34,840 bases of DNA from Alphaproteobacteria bacterium (GTDB lineage Bacteria; Pseudomonadota; Alphaproteobacteria; Rickettsiales; UBA1997): NCBI GenBank assembly GCA_030835905.1, contig JAURQX010000044.1, positions 1 through 34,840 of the forward strand. Direction: 5' to 3'. The position numbers were made by a program, and so were the translations under genes. The notes under the pieces were generated by a model. That model was given only the letters and a program-made list of their open reading frames with translations. It ran no database searches and was not told the DNA's origin. Below, piece by piece: positions 9,087 to 16,948 of the stretch (positions within the stretch are counted from its first letter, which is position 1; every line of letters begins with the position of its first letter).

Positions 9087-9174
9087 GAGGGTGGGCGTTT
9101 TTACTATTTACCGAGTCAGATCTGAAAAGAAGCAGCTCAAAGTAGATAAAAGCGGGTCACTCTCGCATGTCCTC
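9087..9174 (+). ncRNA. ffs: Signal recognition particle RNA (4.5S, small bacterial type)
   Basis: The conserved core GTCAG..CTGAAAAGAAGCAGC at about 9115-9136 matches the SRP RNA helix 8 motif (GUCAGGUCCGGAAGGAAGCAGC in E. coli), including the tetraloop region and the asymmetric-loop AGCAG. The ends GAGGGTGGGCG and CGCATGTCCTC pair over 11 positions with three G-U pairs and one mismatch, which defines an RNA of about 88 nt. It binds Ffh to target nascent membrane proteins to SecYEG. A TATAAT box precedes it and a U-rich hairpin follows. Confidence 0.9.
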
Positions 9175-9177
9175 TAC

Positions 9178-9201
9178 AAAAGTCTTTTAAGAGCTTTTTT
9201 T
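9178..9201 (+). terminator. Probable terminator after ffs
   Basis: AAAAGTCTT can pair with the AAGAGCTTTT segment that follows, ending in a T run. The stem is AT-rich and short of loop bases, but the position just after the SRP RNA end fits. Confidence 0.45.
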
Positions 9202-9216
9202 ACTTTCTAGATTTTC

Positions 9217-9702
9217 ATGTTTTTTAATAAATCTATTTTAGATAAAGCGCAAAAGATCTCCCAAAAATTAAGAGATAATAAGTTAAAAATATCATTTGCT
9301 GAGTCATGTACTGGTGGGCTTTTGTCGGCTCTTTTTACTGAAATTAGTGGCGCTTCCGATATTTTTGATTATGGTTTTGTAACTTATAGCAACCAAGCTA
9401 AGCAAAATATTTTAGGAGTTGCAGAAAAGATAATAAAAGAATTTGGTGCAGTCAGCGAGCAATGTGCAATAGCTATGGCACAAGGTGTATTAAGAAAATC
9501 TAGAAGTGATATTGCTATCTCAGTTACTGGCATCGCCGGCCCAAATGGCAGAAGTGTTGAAAAACCAGTTGGCTTGGTTTATATTAGTTTTGCCAGCAAC
9601 CAAAAAACCATTTTTAAAAAATGTAACTTTGATGGAAGCAGGTCAGAAATTAGAAACAAAGCAATAAAAACTGCTCTAGACATTATTGATTACAATATAT
9701 AA
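9217..9702 (+). CDS. pncC: Nicotinamide-nucleotide amidase (CinA C-terminal family)
   Basis: This 161-residue stand-alone CinA C-terminal domain is the PncC type, which deamidates NMN to nicotinate mononucleotide and recycles the by-product of NAD-dependent DNA ligase. Family motifs are AESCTGGLLSALFTEISGAS near the N-terminus, YGFVTYSNQAKQNILGV, and SVTGIAGPNG. The length is typical and the N-terminal MoaB-like domain of full CinA is absent. Its 3' end overlaps the convergent small membrane-protein gene by 13 nt. Confidence 0.92.
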   Translation: MFFNKSILDKAQKISQKLRDNKLKISFAESCTGGLLSALFTEISGASDIFDYGFVTYSNQAKQNILGVAEKIIKEFGAVSEQCAIAMAQGVLRKSRSDIAISVTGIAGPNGRSVEKPVGLVYISFASNQKTIFKKCNFDGSRSEIRNKAIKTALDIIDYNI

Positions 9703-10103
9703 CCCAAGAAATTGGTTATAATATAAAGATCAATTGCCGTTAAAACGGTGGCGGTATTCCACTCAGTCCAAGATCTTTTTAAAAATATCTTTTCAAGCGT
9801 TATTTTGAGAAATTGCCTTTTTTCTTCTTGGCGCTTTAGCTTTTTTTCAATTTTACTTAATTTTGGCTCTTTTGGCTTGCATTTATATATTGCAAAAATA
9901 TGCCAAATAAAATAGCCAATCACTACAAACGCTAAAATTCCAGCAAGCCATTGAGCTGTAATTAGCTTGATTAATTTATTTATAACAAAAAGCGTAACTA
10001 GATAAGAGACAACTCCCCAAAACCAAATTACATTAAAAAAAATTTCTTCTCCTGCGTTTATCTTTAAGAAAGATTTTTTTGCTTTAAAAAGATATTTCTG
10101 CAT
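9690..10103 (-). CDS. Small integral membrane protein, unknown function
   Basis: I do not recognise a family for this 137-residue protein. It shows three likely membrane segments: about residues 24-43 (VIWFWGVVSYLVTLFVI), 53-72 (LAGILAFVVIGYFIWHIFAI) and the extreme C-terminus (ATVLTAIDLYIITNFLGYIL). Between the second and third is a basic, charged stretch (KEPKLSKIEKKLKRQEEKRQ). It follows nuoC by 11 nt on the same strand, occupying the place where nuoD would be expected, so it is probably co-transcribed with nuoABC. A role in complex I would be guesswork. Confidence 0.7.
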   Translation of the reverse strand: MQKYLFKAKKSFLKINAGEEIFFNVIWFWGVVSYLVTLFVINKLIKLITAQWLAGILAFVVIGYFIWHIFAIYKCKPKEPKLSKIEKKLKRQEEKRQFLKITLEKIFLKRSWTEWNTATVLTAIDLYIITNFLGYIL

Positions 10104-10114
10104 CGATTGAGAAG

Positions 10115-10702
10115 TTAGTTATTTTTGTTTTTAATTATACCTTGCCAAGGCATTTCAAAATCAAACTCACGAAACTCTTGCATCAATTTTACTGGCTCGT
10201 AAACAACTTTCTGCTGTTTTTCATCATATCTAACCTCTTCATAACCAGTAAGTGGAAAATCTTTGCGCAGAGGATGGCCCTTAAATTCATAATCAGTAAG
10301 AATTCTTCTCATGTCATTATTGCCGCTAAATTTTATACCATACATATCAAAAACCTCTCTTTCATACCAAGGAGCTGATGCAAATACTTCTTTTACAGTT
10401 GGAACTTCTTGATTTTCATCTAACTCAACCTTGATTGATATTCTATTATTAAGCTTATAACTTAGTAAATTATAGATTACTTCAAAGCGAGTTTCTTGTT
10501 TTTCAAGCATGTCAACACCAAAAACATCTAGTAAGGTTTTAAAAGATAATTGGTTATCATTCTTCAAAAATTGTAAAAAATTTACAATATCACACAAAGC
10601 CACAAAAATTATTAAATTATCATTATAAATTTTTGATTTAATAACTTTAATTTCTGAATTTGTCTTAATATATTGCAATTGTTTTTTAAGATCTTGAATC
10701 AT
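10115..10702 (-). CDS. nuoC: NADH-quinone oxidoreductase subunit C
   Basis: This is the 195-residue 30-kDa subunit of respiratory complex I, part of the peripheral hydrophilic arm. The family signature is clear: APWYEREVFDMYGIKFSGN followed by MRRILTDYEFKGHPLRKDFP and the EFREFDFEMPWQG tail. It is a stand-alone NuoC, not the NuoCD fusion of E. coli. It is 20 nt downstream of nuoB, and no nuoD follows in the window. Confidence 0.96.
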   Translation of the reverse strand: MIQDLKKQLQYIKTNSEIKVIKSKIYNDNLIIFVALCDIVNFLQFLKNDNQLSFKTLLDVFGVDMLEKQETRFEVIYNLLSYKLNNRISIKVELDENQEVPTVKEVFASAPWYEREVFDMYGIKFSGNNDMRRILTDYEFKGHPLRKDFPLTGYEEVRYDEKQQKVVYEPVKLMQEFREFDFEMPWQGIIKNKNN

Positions 10703-10722
10703 TATCTAATTGAGTAAAATTA

Positions 10723-11256
10723 TTATCTTCTAAAACCACCATTTCTTTTGATTTTTCTTTGCAAAACCATAATACCGTAAAGCAAGGCTTCAGCTGAAGG
10801 TGGACAACCTGGAACATAAACATCGACCGGCACAATGCGATCACACCCTCTCACTACTGAGTATGAATAATGATAATAGCCACCGCCATTAGCGCAAGAA
10901 CCCATTGAAATTACATATCTAGGCTCGGCCATTTGATCATAAACCTTGCGTAAAGCTGGCGCCATTTTGTTAGTTAAGGTACCAGCGACAATCATAACAT
11001 CAGATTGTCTTGGCGATGGACGAAATACCATACCATAACGATCTAAATCATAACGACTAGCCGCAGTTTGCATCATTTCAACCGCGCAACAAGCTAAACC
11101 AAAAGTCATTGGCCATAAAGATCCTGTTCTTGCCCAGTTAACTAAATCATCTAACTTAGCCGTGACAAAACCTTTATTACTAATTTCATCACTCACTTTA
11201 CTTAAAAGAGTGTCTTGATTGAGTGGGCTAAAATTTTTTACTAAATTTTGTGACAT
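10723..11256 (-). CDS. nuoB: NADH-quinone oxidoreductase subunit B
   Basis: This 177-residue subunit carries the N2 [4Fe-4S] cluster next to the quinone site. Ligands are visible: the tandem Cys in LACCAVEMM, a third Cys in [20 protein letters not shown], and a fourth in [12 protein letters not shown]. The length is normal. It lies between nuoA (18-nt gap) and nuoC in the standard order. Confidence 0.97.
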   Translation of the reverse strand: MSQNLVKNFSPLNQDTLLSKVSDEISNKGFVTAKLDDLVNWARTGSLWPMTFGLACCAVEMMQTAASRYDLDRYGMVFRPSPRQSDVMIVAGTLTNKMAPALRKVYDQMAEPRYVISMGSCANGGGYYHYSYSVVRGCDRIVPVDVYVPGCPPSAEALLYGIMVLQRKIKRNGGFRR

Positions 11257-11274
11257 GATTTAAAAATGATAAAA

Positions 11275-11739
11275 TTATTTCCAGTCTAAAGCACCACGCT
11301 TCCATTCATATATAAAACCAACGGTTAATATAAACAAGAAAACCATCATTGACCAAAAGCCAAAAACGCCAATTTTAGAAAGCGAAACCGCCCAAGGAAA
11401 AAGAAACGCGACTTCCAAATCAAAAATTATAAAAAGAATTGCTACCAAATAAAATTGCACATCAAATTCATTTCTAACCCTACCCTCACCTGCAAAACCA
11501 CACTCATATTGCGAGTTTTTTTCTTGATCAGGTCGCATTTTGTTAAGTAAAAAAGGAATAACTAGAATAAAAATAGATAATCCTAAAGCAATAACAGCAA
11601 ATATTAAGATTGGAATATATTGATCTATTGAACTATTAAAACCAAAAAATTGTTGCGGATTAAAGTCTAAAAAACTTTTACTCATAAAATCTTGAGAGAT
11701 TTTAGAAACTCCATGATCGCAATCAGAAATATCTTGCAT
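11275..11739 (-). CDS. nuoA: NADH-quinone oxidoreductase subunit A
   Basis: This membrane subunit of complex I has three transmembrane helices (roughly residues 42-64, 93-113 and 122-145). It has the conserved loop [42 protein letters not shown], containing the functionally important Cys and the acidic FDLE segment. At 154 residues it is about 30 longer than most NuoA. Met19 (MSKSFLDF) is a credible alternative start that would remove most of the extension. It is the first gene of the nuoABC cluster and diverges from dapA. Confidence 0.95.
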   Translation of the reverse strand: MQDISDCDHGVSKISQDFMSKSFLDFNPQQFFGFNSSIDQYIPILIFAVIALGLSIFILVIPFLLNKMRPDQEKNSQYECGFAGEGRVRNEFDVQFYLVAILFIIFDLEVAFLFPWAVSLSKIGVFGFWSMMVFLFILTVGFIYEWKRGALDWK

Positions 11740-11778
11740 GTTTTAATTGATTTTGCTTAAAAAATATCTTTTTTTAAA

Positions 11779-11915
11779 AGACCTTTGCATAATTTCCAAA
11801 TTTTTAGTAATTTATGAGCATTTAAAAATTTTGAATCTTAATTTAGCTATATCTAGGTGAATTTCAAAAATTTTTAATACAAAATTAACTAAAATTGTAA
11901 TTTTAAAAAGGTATT
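11779..11915. repeat. Degenerate palindromic element, family A-like, copy 3
   Basis: This lies in the 231-bp nuoA/dapA divergent intergenic region. It begins AGACCTTTGCATAATTTCC and continues AGTAATTT, parallel to copy 1 (AGACC..TGCAAATC...AGTAATTT), and ends near AAAAAGGTATTTT. The central TATATCTAGGTGAATTTC resembles GATATACGTGAATTT of copy 2. Similarity is by eye and partial. The nuoA promoter must lie within or beside it. Confidence 0.45.
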
Positions 11916-11934
11916 TTATAGTGTTTAAAGTTAT

Positions 11935-11962
11935 TTGCACATATAACAAAATCAATTATAAA
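11935..11962 (+). promoter_or_regulatory. Putative dapA promoter implying a leaderless transcript
   Basis: TTGCAC (11935-11940) and TATAAA (11957-11962) are separated by 16 nt. The expected transcription start, about 11968-11970, falls directly at the dapA ATG (11971), and no Shine-Dalgarno sequence is visible. This is inferred from sequence only; AT-rich DNA produces such boxes by chance. Confidence 0.4.
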
Positions 11963-11970
11963 TTTTAGCT

Positions 11971-12840
11971 ATGGCTAATCATACCTATACAGCGCTTATA
12001 ACACCCTTCAAAAATAATCAGATCGATGAAATAGCATTGGAAAAAATCATTGAATTTCAAATTGCTGGCGGAGTTGATGGCATAGTTGTTTGTGGAACCA
12101 CTGGAGAATCCCCAACCCTAAGTCACGAAGAACATAATCTGATGATCAAATTAGCAGTTAAGATTGCTAACAAAAGAATCAAAATTATGGCCGGCACTGG
12201 ATCAAACTCAACTTCTGAGGCAATTATGACTACTAAATATGCCAAAGAAATTGGTGCAGATTCTTGTCTTATCGTTACCCCTTATTATAACAAACCTACT
12301 CCTCAAGGTATTTATCAACATTTTGAAGAAATCAATAAAGTTGGCTTGCCCATTGTTATTTACAATATCCCCGGAAGGTCAGTTATCAATATGAAAGATG
12401 AAGAAATTGCAGATCTGGCTAAGTTGGGTAATATTATTGGCATTAAAGATGCGACTGGAGATTTAGCAAGAATTGCTACATTGCGCAAATTAATTTCTAA
12501 AGATTTTCTTTTTCTTTCCGGCGAAGATATGACGGCTCTTGGCTTCAATGCAATGGGAGGCAATGGCATAATATCAGTAACCTCTAATATTGCACCAAAA
12601 TTAGTTGTTGAATTACAAAAACTTAGTGAAAAGTGCGATTATGCTCAAGCCTTAAAAGTTCAAGATCAACTAACTCATTTACACAAAGCCATGTTTTGTG
12701 AAACCAATCCAATTCCAGTAAAATATGCAGCTTCATTATTTGGACTATGTCAAAATGAGATAAGATTGCCACTATGTTTACCAACCGATGAATCAAAGAA
12801 GAAAATCAAGCAAGAATTAAAAAATCTAAAAATTATCTAA
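11971..12840 (+). CDS. dapA: 4-hydroxy-tetrahydrodipicolinate synthase
   Basis: DapA condenses pyruvate with aspartate semialdehyde, the first committed step to meso-diaminopimelate and lysine. Its 289 residues are typical. Visible motifs are the substrate loop GTTGESPTL, TPYYNKPTPQGIYQHF, YNIPGRS with the catalytic Tyr, and the Schiff-base Lys in IIGIKDATGD. Together with murE downstream, which carries the DAP-specific motif, it suggests a retained meso-DAP peptidoglycan pathway. The gene is divergent from nuoA and followed by ssrA. Confidence 0.97.
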   Translation: MANHTYTALITPFKNNQIDEIALEKIIEFQIAGGVDGIVVCGTTGESPTLSHEEHNLMIKLAVKIANKRIKIMAGTGSNSTSEAIMTTKYAKEIGADSCLIVTPYYNKPTPQGIYQHFEEINKVGLPIVIYNIPGRSVINMKDEEIADLAKLGNIIGIKDATGDLARIATLRKLISKDFLFLSGEDMTALGFNAMGGNGIISVTSNIAPKLVVELQKLSEKCDYAQALKVQDQLTHLHKAMFCETNPIPVKYAASLFGLCQNEIRLPLCLPTDESKKKIKQELKNLKII

Positions 12841-12846
12841 AATTAC

Positions 12847-12873
12847 TTGTCAAATTCGATTAGGTTTGATAAA
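12847..12873 (+). promoter_or_regulatory. Putative ssrA promoter
   Basis: TTGTCA (12847-12852) and GATAAA (12868-12873) lie 15 nt apart, directly upstream of the predicted 5' end of the tmRNA acceptor piece. Spacing is short; moderate support at best. Confidence 0.35.
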
Positions 12874-12879
12874 TTGATA

Positions 12880-12960
12880 TGGTGCGCTTTCGCACTATAG
12901 CGATAAACTTAATTCATAATAACCATTTGGACTCGGGGGCGGTACCCGACACCTCCACCA
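12880..12960 (+). ncRNA. ssrA: tmRNA acceptor piece (3' half of a circularly permuted, two-piece tmRNA)
   Basis: The segment ends in an encoded CCA (12958-12960). It carries a T-arm-like CGGGGGCGGTACCCG and the 3' acceptor strand CACCTCC plus a discriminator A. CACCTCC pairs with GGGGGTG at 13087-13093 in the coding piece, seven pairs including one G-U. TAACC (12920-12924) can pair with GGTTA (13119-13123), joining the two pieces. In alphaproteobacteria the tmRNA gene is permuted, with the acceptor piece first, an excised spacer (here 12961-13086), then the coding piece; this matches exactly. The 5' end at about 12880 is estimated from the hairpin GTGCG/CGCAC and the upstream promoter-like boxes. 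Confidence 0.88.
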
Positions 12961-13086
12961 TTATGACAACAGTTACTTTAGCTAGTTTTTAAGCGAAAAT
13001 TGTTATTTTTTAGAGATATATATAATGATATTTCGAAAAAAAATAGCAATTTACAGTCAAAAATAGCTAAAAATAGCCAATTTTTT

Positions 13087-13335
13087 GGGGGTGATATAGA
13101 TTTCGACAGGTGCTAAAAGGGTTAACTTTGCTCGGTTGAGAAACTGCCGGTTACTTTAGATAGTGTTTTTATTATCTGAGTAATATCCGTTCAAAAACAA
13201 TAAATGCAAACGATAACTTTGCTAATGACAATTTCGCACCAGTTTACGCTGAAGAAGCCTTCGCGTAAATTATCGTGATTTGTCGGGGTGTCGGCCTACC
13301 TGTCAACAGAAGTGGCCGATTTGATGACCATTTCC
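13087..13335 (+). ncRNA. ssrA: tmRNA coding piece (5' half, with peptide tag reading frame)
   Basis: It starts GGGGGTGATATAGATTTCGACAGG, the conserved tmRNA 5' end. The tag frame runs from GCA at 13206 to TAA at 13266-13268 and encodes ANDNFANDNFAPVYAEEAFA. The stop codon lies in a hairpin (TTTACGC/GCGTAAA with inner GAAG/CTTC), as expected for helix 5. A further stem TCGGCC/GGCCGA (about 13291-13319) fits a downstream pseudoknot. With the acceptor piece it rescues stalled ribosomes and marks their products for ClpXP. The 3' end is approximate. Unusual points: ANDNF is duplicated within the tag, and the tag ends AFA rather than the usual LAA, VAA or AAA. The adaptor gene sspB follows. Confidence 0.9.
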
Positions 13336-13366
13336 TTAACTAATGATATGATGAGCACAACATTTC

Positions 13367-13531
13367 TTATACCAAAATCCATCTTTAATCACAAATTTGG
13401 ACTTTATCTTTTTAGTCTAAAATTTAAGAGAAAAACCTTGTGTATACCCTGATACACGCAATTTTTCTTTTAAATTTAATCCTCAAAAATTCTTTATCCA
13501 AATGTGCCATTAAAGATGAATCTTGGTATAA
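13367..13531. repeat. Palindromic mini-element, family B, full-length copy
   Basis: This inverted repeat of about 165 bp lies between ssrA and sspB. The left arm TTATACCAAAATCCATCTTT is mirrored by AAAGATGAATCTTGGTATAA at the right end. The centre contains the hairpin GTGTATACCCTGATACAC. Related copies are at 33645-33751 (reverse orientation, internal deletion of about 59 nt) and 30146-30304 (degenerate). It ends in TTA/TAA, compatible with a TA-type target. No coding content. From 13532 to 13641 I see only AT-rich DNA that should hold the sspB promoter. Confidence 0.85.
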
Positions 13532-13641
13532 GTTAATAAAAAATAAAGCTGACAAATAAAGATTAATAGTTTGTTCTAGACTAAAAAAAAACTACTTTTA
13601 AAACCATGGTAATATTTTCTTAACTAAATTGGCTAAAATTC

Positions 13642-14148
13642 ATGCAAGATCTTATTGGATATGACGAAATTATTGAATCTTCAATGCGTTCGGTAATTCA
13701 TGAAACACTTAAGAAAATTGAAAAGAGTGGCTTGCCTGGTAATCATTATTTTGTAGTAACCTTTTTGACAAGATATCCAGAAACTGAGATCTCTAAAACG
13801 TTAAAAGATAAGTATCCTGAAGAGATGACGATTGCAATTCAATATCAATATCGTGGACTTAAAGTTGAGCAAGATTTTTTTCAAATCTCACTAAGTTTTG
13901 GTGGTAAGTATGAAACCTTAAAAATTCCATTTAAAGCCATTACCTCTTTTGCCGATCCTTCAATGAATTTTGCCTTAAAATTTACTATCAGCTATGATGA
14001 TTTAGAAGGGTTTATAGATGATGAATTTTACGACGAAAGCGAAAATACCGCCAACAAAAACTCTAAACCTAAAAATAATAAATCCATAGATTCAAGCTCA
14101 AAGATAATATCACTTGATGCCTTTAGAAATAAAAATGATAAAGATTAG
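13642..14148 (+). CDS. sspB: SspB family ClpXP adaptor (alphaproteobacterial type)
   Basis: SspB tethers ssrA-tagged proteins to ClpX for degradation. The 168-residue protein has the family core: LIGYDEIIESSMRSVI at the N-terminus, GLPGNHYFVVTFLT, YPEEMTIAIQYQY, LSFGGKYETLKIPF and ITSFADPS. A flexible acidic, Asn/Lys-rich linker follows, then the C-terminal ISLDAFRNK, resembling the ClpX-binding tail of alphaproteobacterial SspB (SLDAFR). The gene begins about 300 nt after the tmRNA coding piece, a functional pairing of tag and adaptor. It is the first gene of the sspB-plsY-pyrF-murE-oxidoreductase cluster. Confidence 0.92.
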   Translation: MQDLIGYDEIIESSMRSVIHETLKKIEKSGLPGNHYFVVTFLTRYPETEISKTLKDKYPEEMTIAIQYQYRGLKVEQDFFQISLSFGGKYETLKIPFKAITSFADPSMNFALKFTISYDDLEGFIDDEFYDESENTANKNSKPKNNKSIDSSSKIISLDAFRNKNDKD

Positions 14149-14157
14149 CCTGGGTTT

Positions 14158-14754
14158 ATGATTTTTTTTCAAATATTATTTTTACTTCTAACCTATCTTA
14201 CTTCAGCAATCCCTTTTGGCTTGGTTTTAGTCAAAATTTTTGTTAAAAAAGATGTTAGAAATTTTGGCTCAAAAAATATAGGAGCTACCAATGTAACTAG
14301 AGTTGCTGGCAAAAAATTAGGATTGGCTACACTTATCCTAGATGGCGCCAAAGGTGCTTTGATGGTTATATTGGCTAAAATTTTTTTTGAAGATCAGCAA
14401 AATTTTTATCCCTATATTTCTTTAGTAGCTTTTACAGCAGTTATTGGTCATATTTTTCCGATTTATCTTAAATTTAAAGGTGGCAAAGGCGTTGCCACAA
14501 CACTTGCGACTTTGATTGCTTTAAACCCATTAATTGGCATTTTAACCTCATTAATTTGGCTTATATCTTTTTTATTCTTTCGAATTTCCGCCATTTCTTC
14601 TATAACAAGTATTTTTTGTTCAATTTTGCTAAGTTTTCTTTATGGTTCGCCACCCTCACAAAATATACTTTGTATCACTTTATTTATTTTGATTTTTATC
14701 AGACATAAAGATAATATTTCCCGCCTACGCCAAGGTAAAGAAAACAAGATTTAG
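14158..14754 (+). CDS. plsY: Acyl-phosphate:glycerol-3-phosphate acyltransferase
   Basis: PlsY is an inner-membrane enzyme that acylates glycerol-3-phosphate to lysophosphatidate using acyl-phosphate. The 198 residues include several hydrophobic helices and the conserved cytoplasmic motifs FGSKNIGATNVTR, KFKGGKGVATT and RHKDNISRLRQGKENK. The gene starts 9 nt after sspB and ends 2 nt before pyrF. Confidence 0.96.
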   Translation: MIFFQILFLLLTYLTSAIPFGLVLVKIFVKKDVRNFGSKNIGATNVTRVAGKKLGLATLILDGAKGALMVILAKIFFEDQQNFYPYISLVAFTAVIGHIFPIYLKFKGGKGVATTLATLIALNPLIGILTSLIWLISFLFFRISAISSITSIFCSILLSFLYGSPPSQNILCITLFILIFIRHKDNISRLRQGKENKI

Positions 14755-14756
14755 CG

Positions 14757-15455
14757 ATGAATTCTGATTTAATAGTTGCTCTAGATTTTCCTGATATTTA
14801 TAGTGCAAAAAAAATAGTTGAAGAAATTGGCGATGCTGTTGACTTCTATAAAATTGGCCTCGAATTCATGATGTCAGGAGATTTTTTTGCTATGGTTGAA
14901 TGGCTTAAGATAAAAAATAAAAGAATTTTTGCCGATTTAAAATTATATGATATCCCGCAAACAGTTGGTCGAGCTATTAAAAATTTAAATCAGTATAACT
15001 TAGATTTAATCACAATTCATAGTGCCAATCAAGCAATTATGGAGGCTGCTTCACTAAACAAAAGAAATAGCAAAATAATTGCGGTTACAGTTTTAACCAG
15101 CCTTGATCGCATTGATCTTTATAAGATGGGCTTTCAAGCAAATATTTCGGTTGATGAGTTAGTCAAAAAGAAGACTCAGCTAGCTTTGCAGTCTGGGCTC
15201 GATGGCATTGTTGCCTCAGGACATCAAGCTCTTAATTTAAGATCTAACTTTGGCGATGATTTTTTAATTGTTAGCCCAGCAATACGCCTTGAACAAATCG
15301 CTAATGATGATCAAAAACAAGTTTGCGATGTTAAAACTGCAATTACCAATGGCAGCAATTATTTGGTAGTTGGTCGCCCTATTACCAGAAGTAAAAACCC
15401 AAGAATTGCTGCTCACAACTTTGCGCAAGAAATTCAGAAATCTTTAATTAAATGA
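14757..15455 (+). CDS. pyrF: Orotidine 5'-phosphate decarboxylase
   Basis: This catalyses the last step of UMP synthesis. The 232-residue TIM-barrel protein shows the catalytic D-x-K-x-x-D array in FADLKLYDIPQTV, the early LDFPD strand, VTVLTSLD, and the phosphate-binding end GRPITRSKNP. Its stop overlaps the murE start (ATGA, 4 nt). Other pyrimidine genes are not in the window. Confidence 0.97.
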   Translation: MNSDLIVALDFPDIYSAKKIVEEIGDAVDFYKIGLEFMMSGDFFAMVEWLKIKNKRIFADLKLYDIPQTVGRAIKNLNQYNLDLITIHSANQAIMEAASLNKRNSKIIAVTVLTSLDRIDLYKMGFQANISVDELVKKKTQLALQSGLDGIVASGHQALNLRSNFGDDFLIVSPAIRLEQIANDDQKQVCDVKTAITNGSNYLVVGRPITRSKNPRIAAHNFAQEIQKSLIK

Positions 15456-16948
15456 AGCTGACAAAAATTCTAAGTCAGATAGATCACCAATTTATCATTA
15501 AATCATCCAAAAAAGATATTGATATTAATGATATTAATACCGATTCACGTTTGGTTAATAAAAATTCGGCCTTTTTTGCACTGAAAGGTCTTACAGTAGA
15601 TGGCAATAATTTTATCCAAAAAGCCATTGATCAAGGCGCTTCACTGATAGTTTCTGATCAAGATTTTACTAATAAAATTTTAGAAAACCAAACTTGTGTT
15701 TTTATTAAAACCAAGAATTGTTTTGAATTACTAGTCGAGTTTTTAAAGATTTTTTACCAACCCTTACCGCAAAATATCTACGCTATTACTGGCACTAACG
15801 GCAAAACCTCAACTGCTGAGTTTATTCGTCAAATTCTACAGTTTATAGGTAAAAGCTCTGCTTCAATTGGTACTTTGGGAGTTGTTTGCGATGAAAAAAT
15901 CAAAAAAAACATTCCAAATTCACAATTAACTACCCCAGATATTGTTAGTAACTATAAAATTTTATCAGCCCTCAAAAAAAACAATATTGATGATGTGGCA
16001 ATTGAAGTAAGTTCAGTTGGCCTTGAGCAACAAAGAATTGCTGGAATAAAAATTAATTGCGGAATTTTTACTAATTTTAGTCAAGATCATTTGGACTATC
16101 ATAAAACAATGTCTGAATATTTACGTTGTAAAATGCTACTTTTTAGCAAAGTTTTAAATGAAAATGACTTAGCAATAATCAATTCTGACATTGAGGAATT
16201 TGAAAAAATTAATAAAATTTGCCAAGAAAATCGCCTAAAAATATATGATTATGGGCAAAAAGCTCAAAAATTTAAGATTGTTGATGTAAAGCAAAAAAAT
16301 TTGGGGCACGAGATTAAATTTTCTTACCTTGATCGAACTTTTTCTTTTGAAATTGAAAGCGGCGCCAAATTTGAAGCAGAAAATATTTTTTGCGCCTTAT
16401 CAACAATCATTGCCAAATTTCAACTAAATTCACAGCAAATTGAAGAGTTATTACCAAAATTATTAAAACTTCATTCAGCAAATGGTCGCATGCAAAGAGT
16501 GGCAATTTTGCCAAGTAAGGCACAAATTTTTATTGATTTTGCTCATACGCCAGATTCTTTAGAAAAAATTTTGGAGCAAGGCAGAAAAATGACTAAAGCT
16601 AGATTGATTGTTTTATTTGGTTGTGGCGGTGATCGTGATGTCCAAAAAAGACCAATTATGGGTAAAATTGCCACCGATTTAGCCGATTTAGCAATAATTA
16701 GTGATGACAATCCAAGAACTGAAGATCCAGCACAAATCCGCCAAGAAATTATAAAATCTTGCAAAAAAGATAAATTTATTGAAATTAGCAGCAGAAAAGA
16801 AGCTATAAAACAAGCAATTTCAATGCTCAAAGAAAGTGATATTTTGATTTTAGCTGGCAAAGGTCATGAAAAATATCAAATTATTGGTGATCAAAAAATA
16901 GAATTTGATGAAGAAAAAATTGTTAAAGAAATTATTAAAAAACTTTAG
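15452..16948 (+). CDS. murE: UDP-N-acetylmuramoyl-tripeptide synthetase (meso-DAP-adding)
   Basis: This Mur ligase adds meso-diaminopimelate to UDP-MurNAc-L-Ala-D-Glu. Across 498 residues it shows the N-terminal UDP-MurNAc-binding domain with DSRLV, the ATP loop ITGTNGKTSTAEF, the TTPD motif, EVSSVGLEQQRI and FTNFSQDHLDYHKTM, then GRMQRV and FGCGGDRDVQKR. The residues DDNPRTEDP match the DNPR motif that specifies meso-DAP rather than lysine. It starts inside the pyrF stop (ATGA) and its 3' end overlaps the downstream oxidoreductase gene by about 41 nt. Confidence 0.97.
   Translation: MKLTKILSQIDHQFIIKSSKKDIDINDINTDSRLVNKNSAFFALKGLTVDGNNFIQKAIDQGASLIVSDQDFTNKILENQTCVFIKTKNCFELLVEFLKIFYQPLPQNIYAITGTNGKTSTAEFIRQILQFIGKSSASIGTLGVVCDEKIKKNIPNSQLTTPDIVSNYKILSALKKNNIDDVAIEVSSVGLEQQRIAGIKINCGIFTNFSQDHLDYHKTMSEYLRCKMLLFSKVLNENDLAIINSDIEEFEKINKICQENRLKIYDYGQKAQKFKIVDVKQKNLGHEIKFSYLDRTFSFEIESGAKFEAENIFCALSTIIAKFQLNSQQIEELLPKLLKLHSANGRMQRVAILPSKAQIFIDFAHTPDSLEKILEQGRKMTKARLIVLFGCGGDRDVQKRPIMGKIATDLADLAIISDDNPRTEDPAQIRQEIIKSCKKDKFIEISSRKEAIKQAISMLKESDILILAGKGHEKYQIIGDQKIEFDEEKIVKEIIKKL

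Noticed and set aside
12880-12960. A tRNA gene ending in CCA
   Set aside because: There is a T-arm and acceptor 3' strand but no anticodon arm or 5' acceptor strand in place; the 5' strand is in the tmRNA coding piece at 13087.
13087-13335. The tag frame as a stand-alone small peptide gene
   Set aside because: It is the tmRNA tag: it lacks a start codon and sits in the conserved tmRNA fold with matching acceptor stem.
16543-16860. Open frame of 105 codons antisense to murE
   Set aside because: Overlaps the conserved DNPR-containing region of murE; hydrophobic composition is a by-product of the opposite strand.
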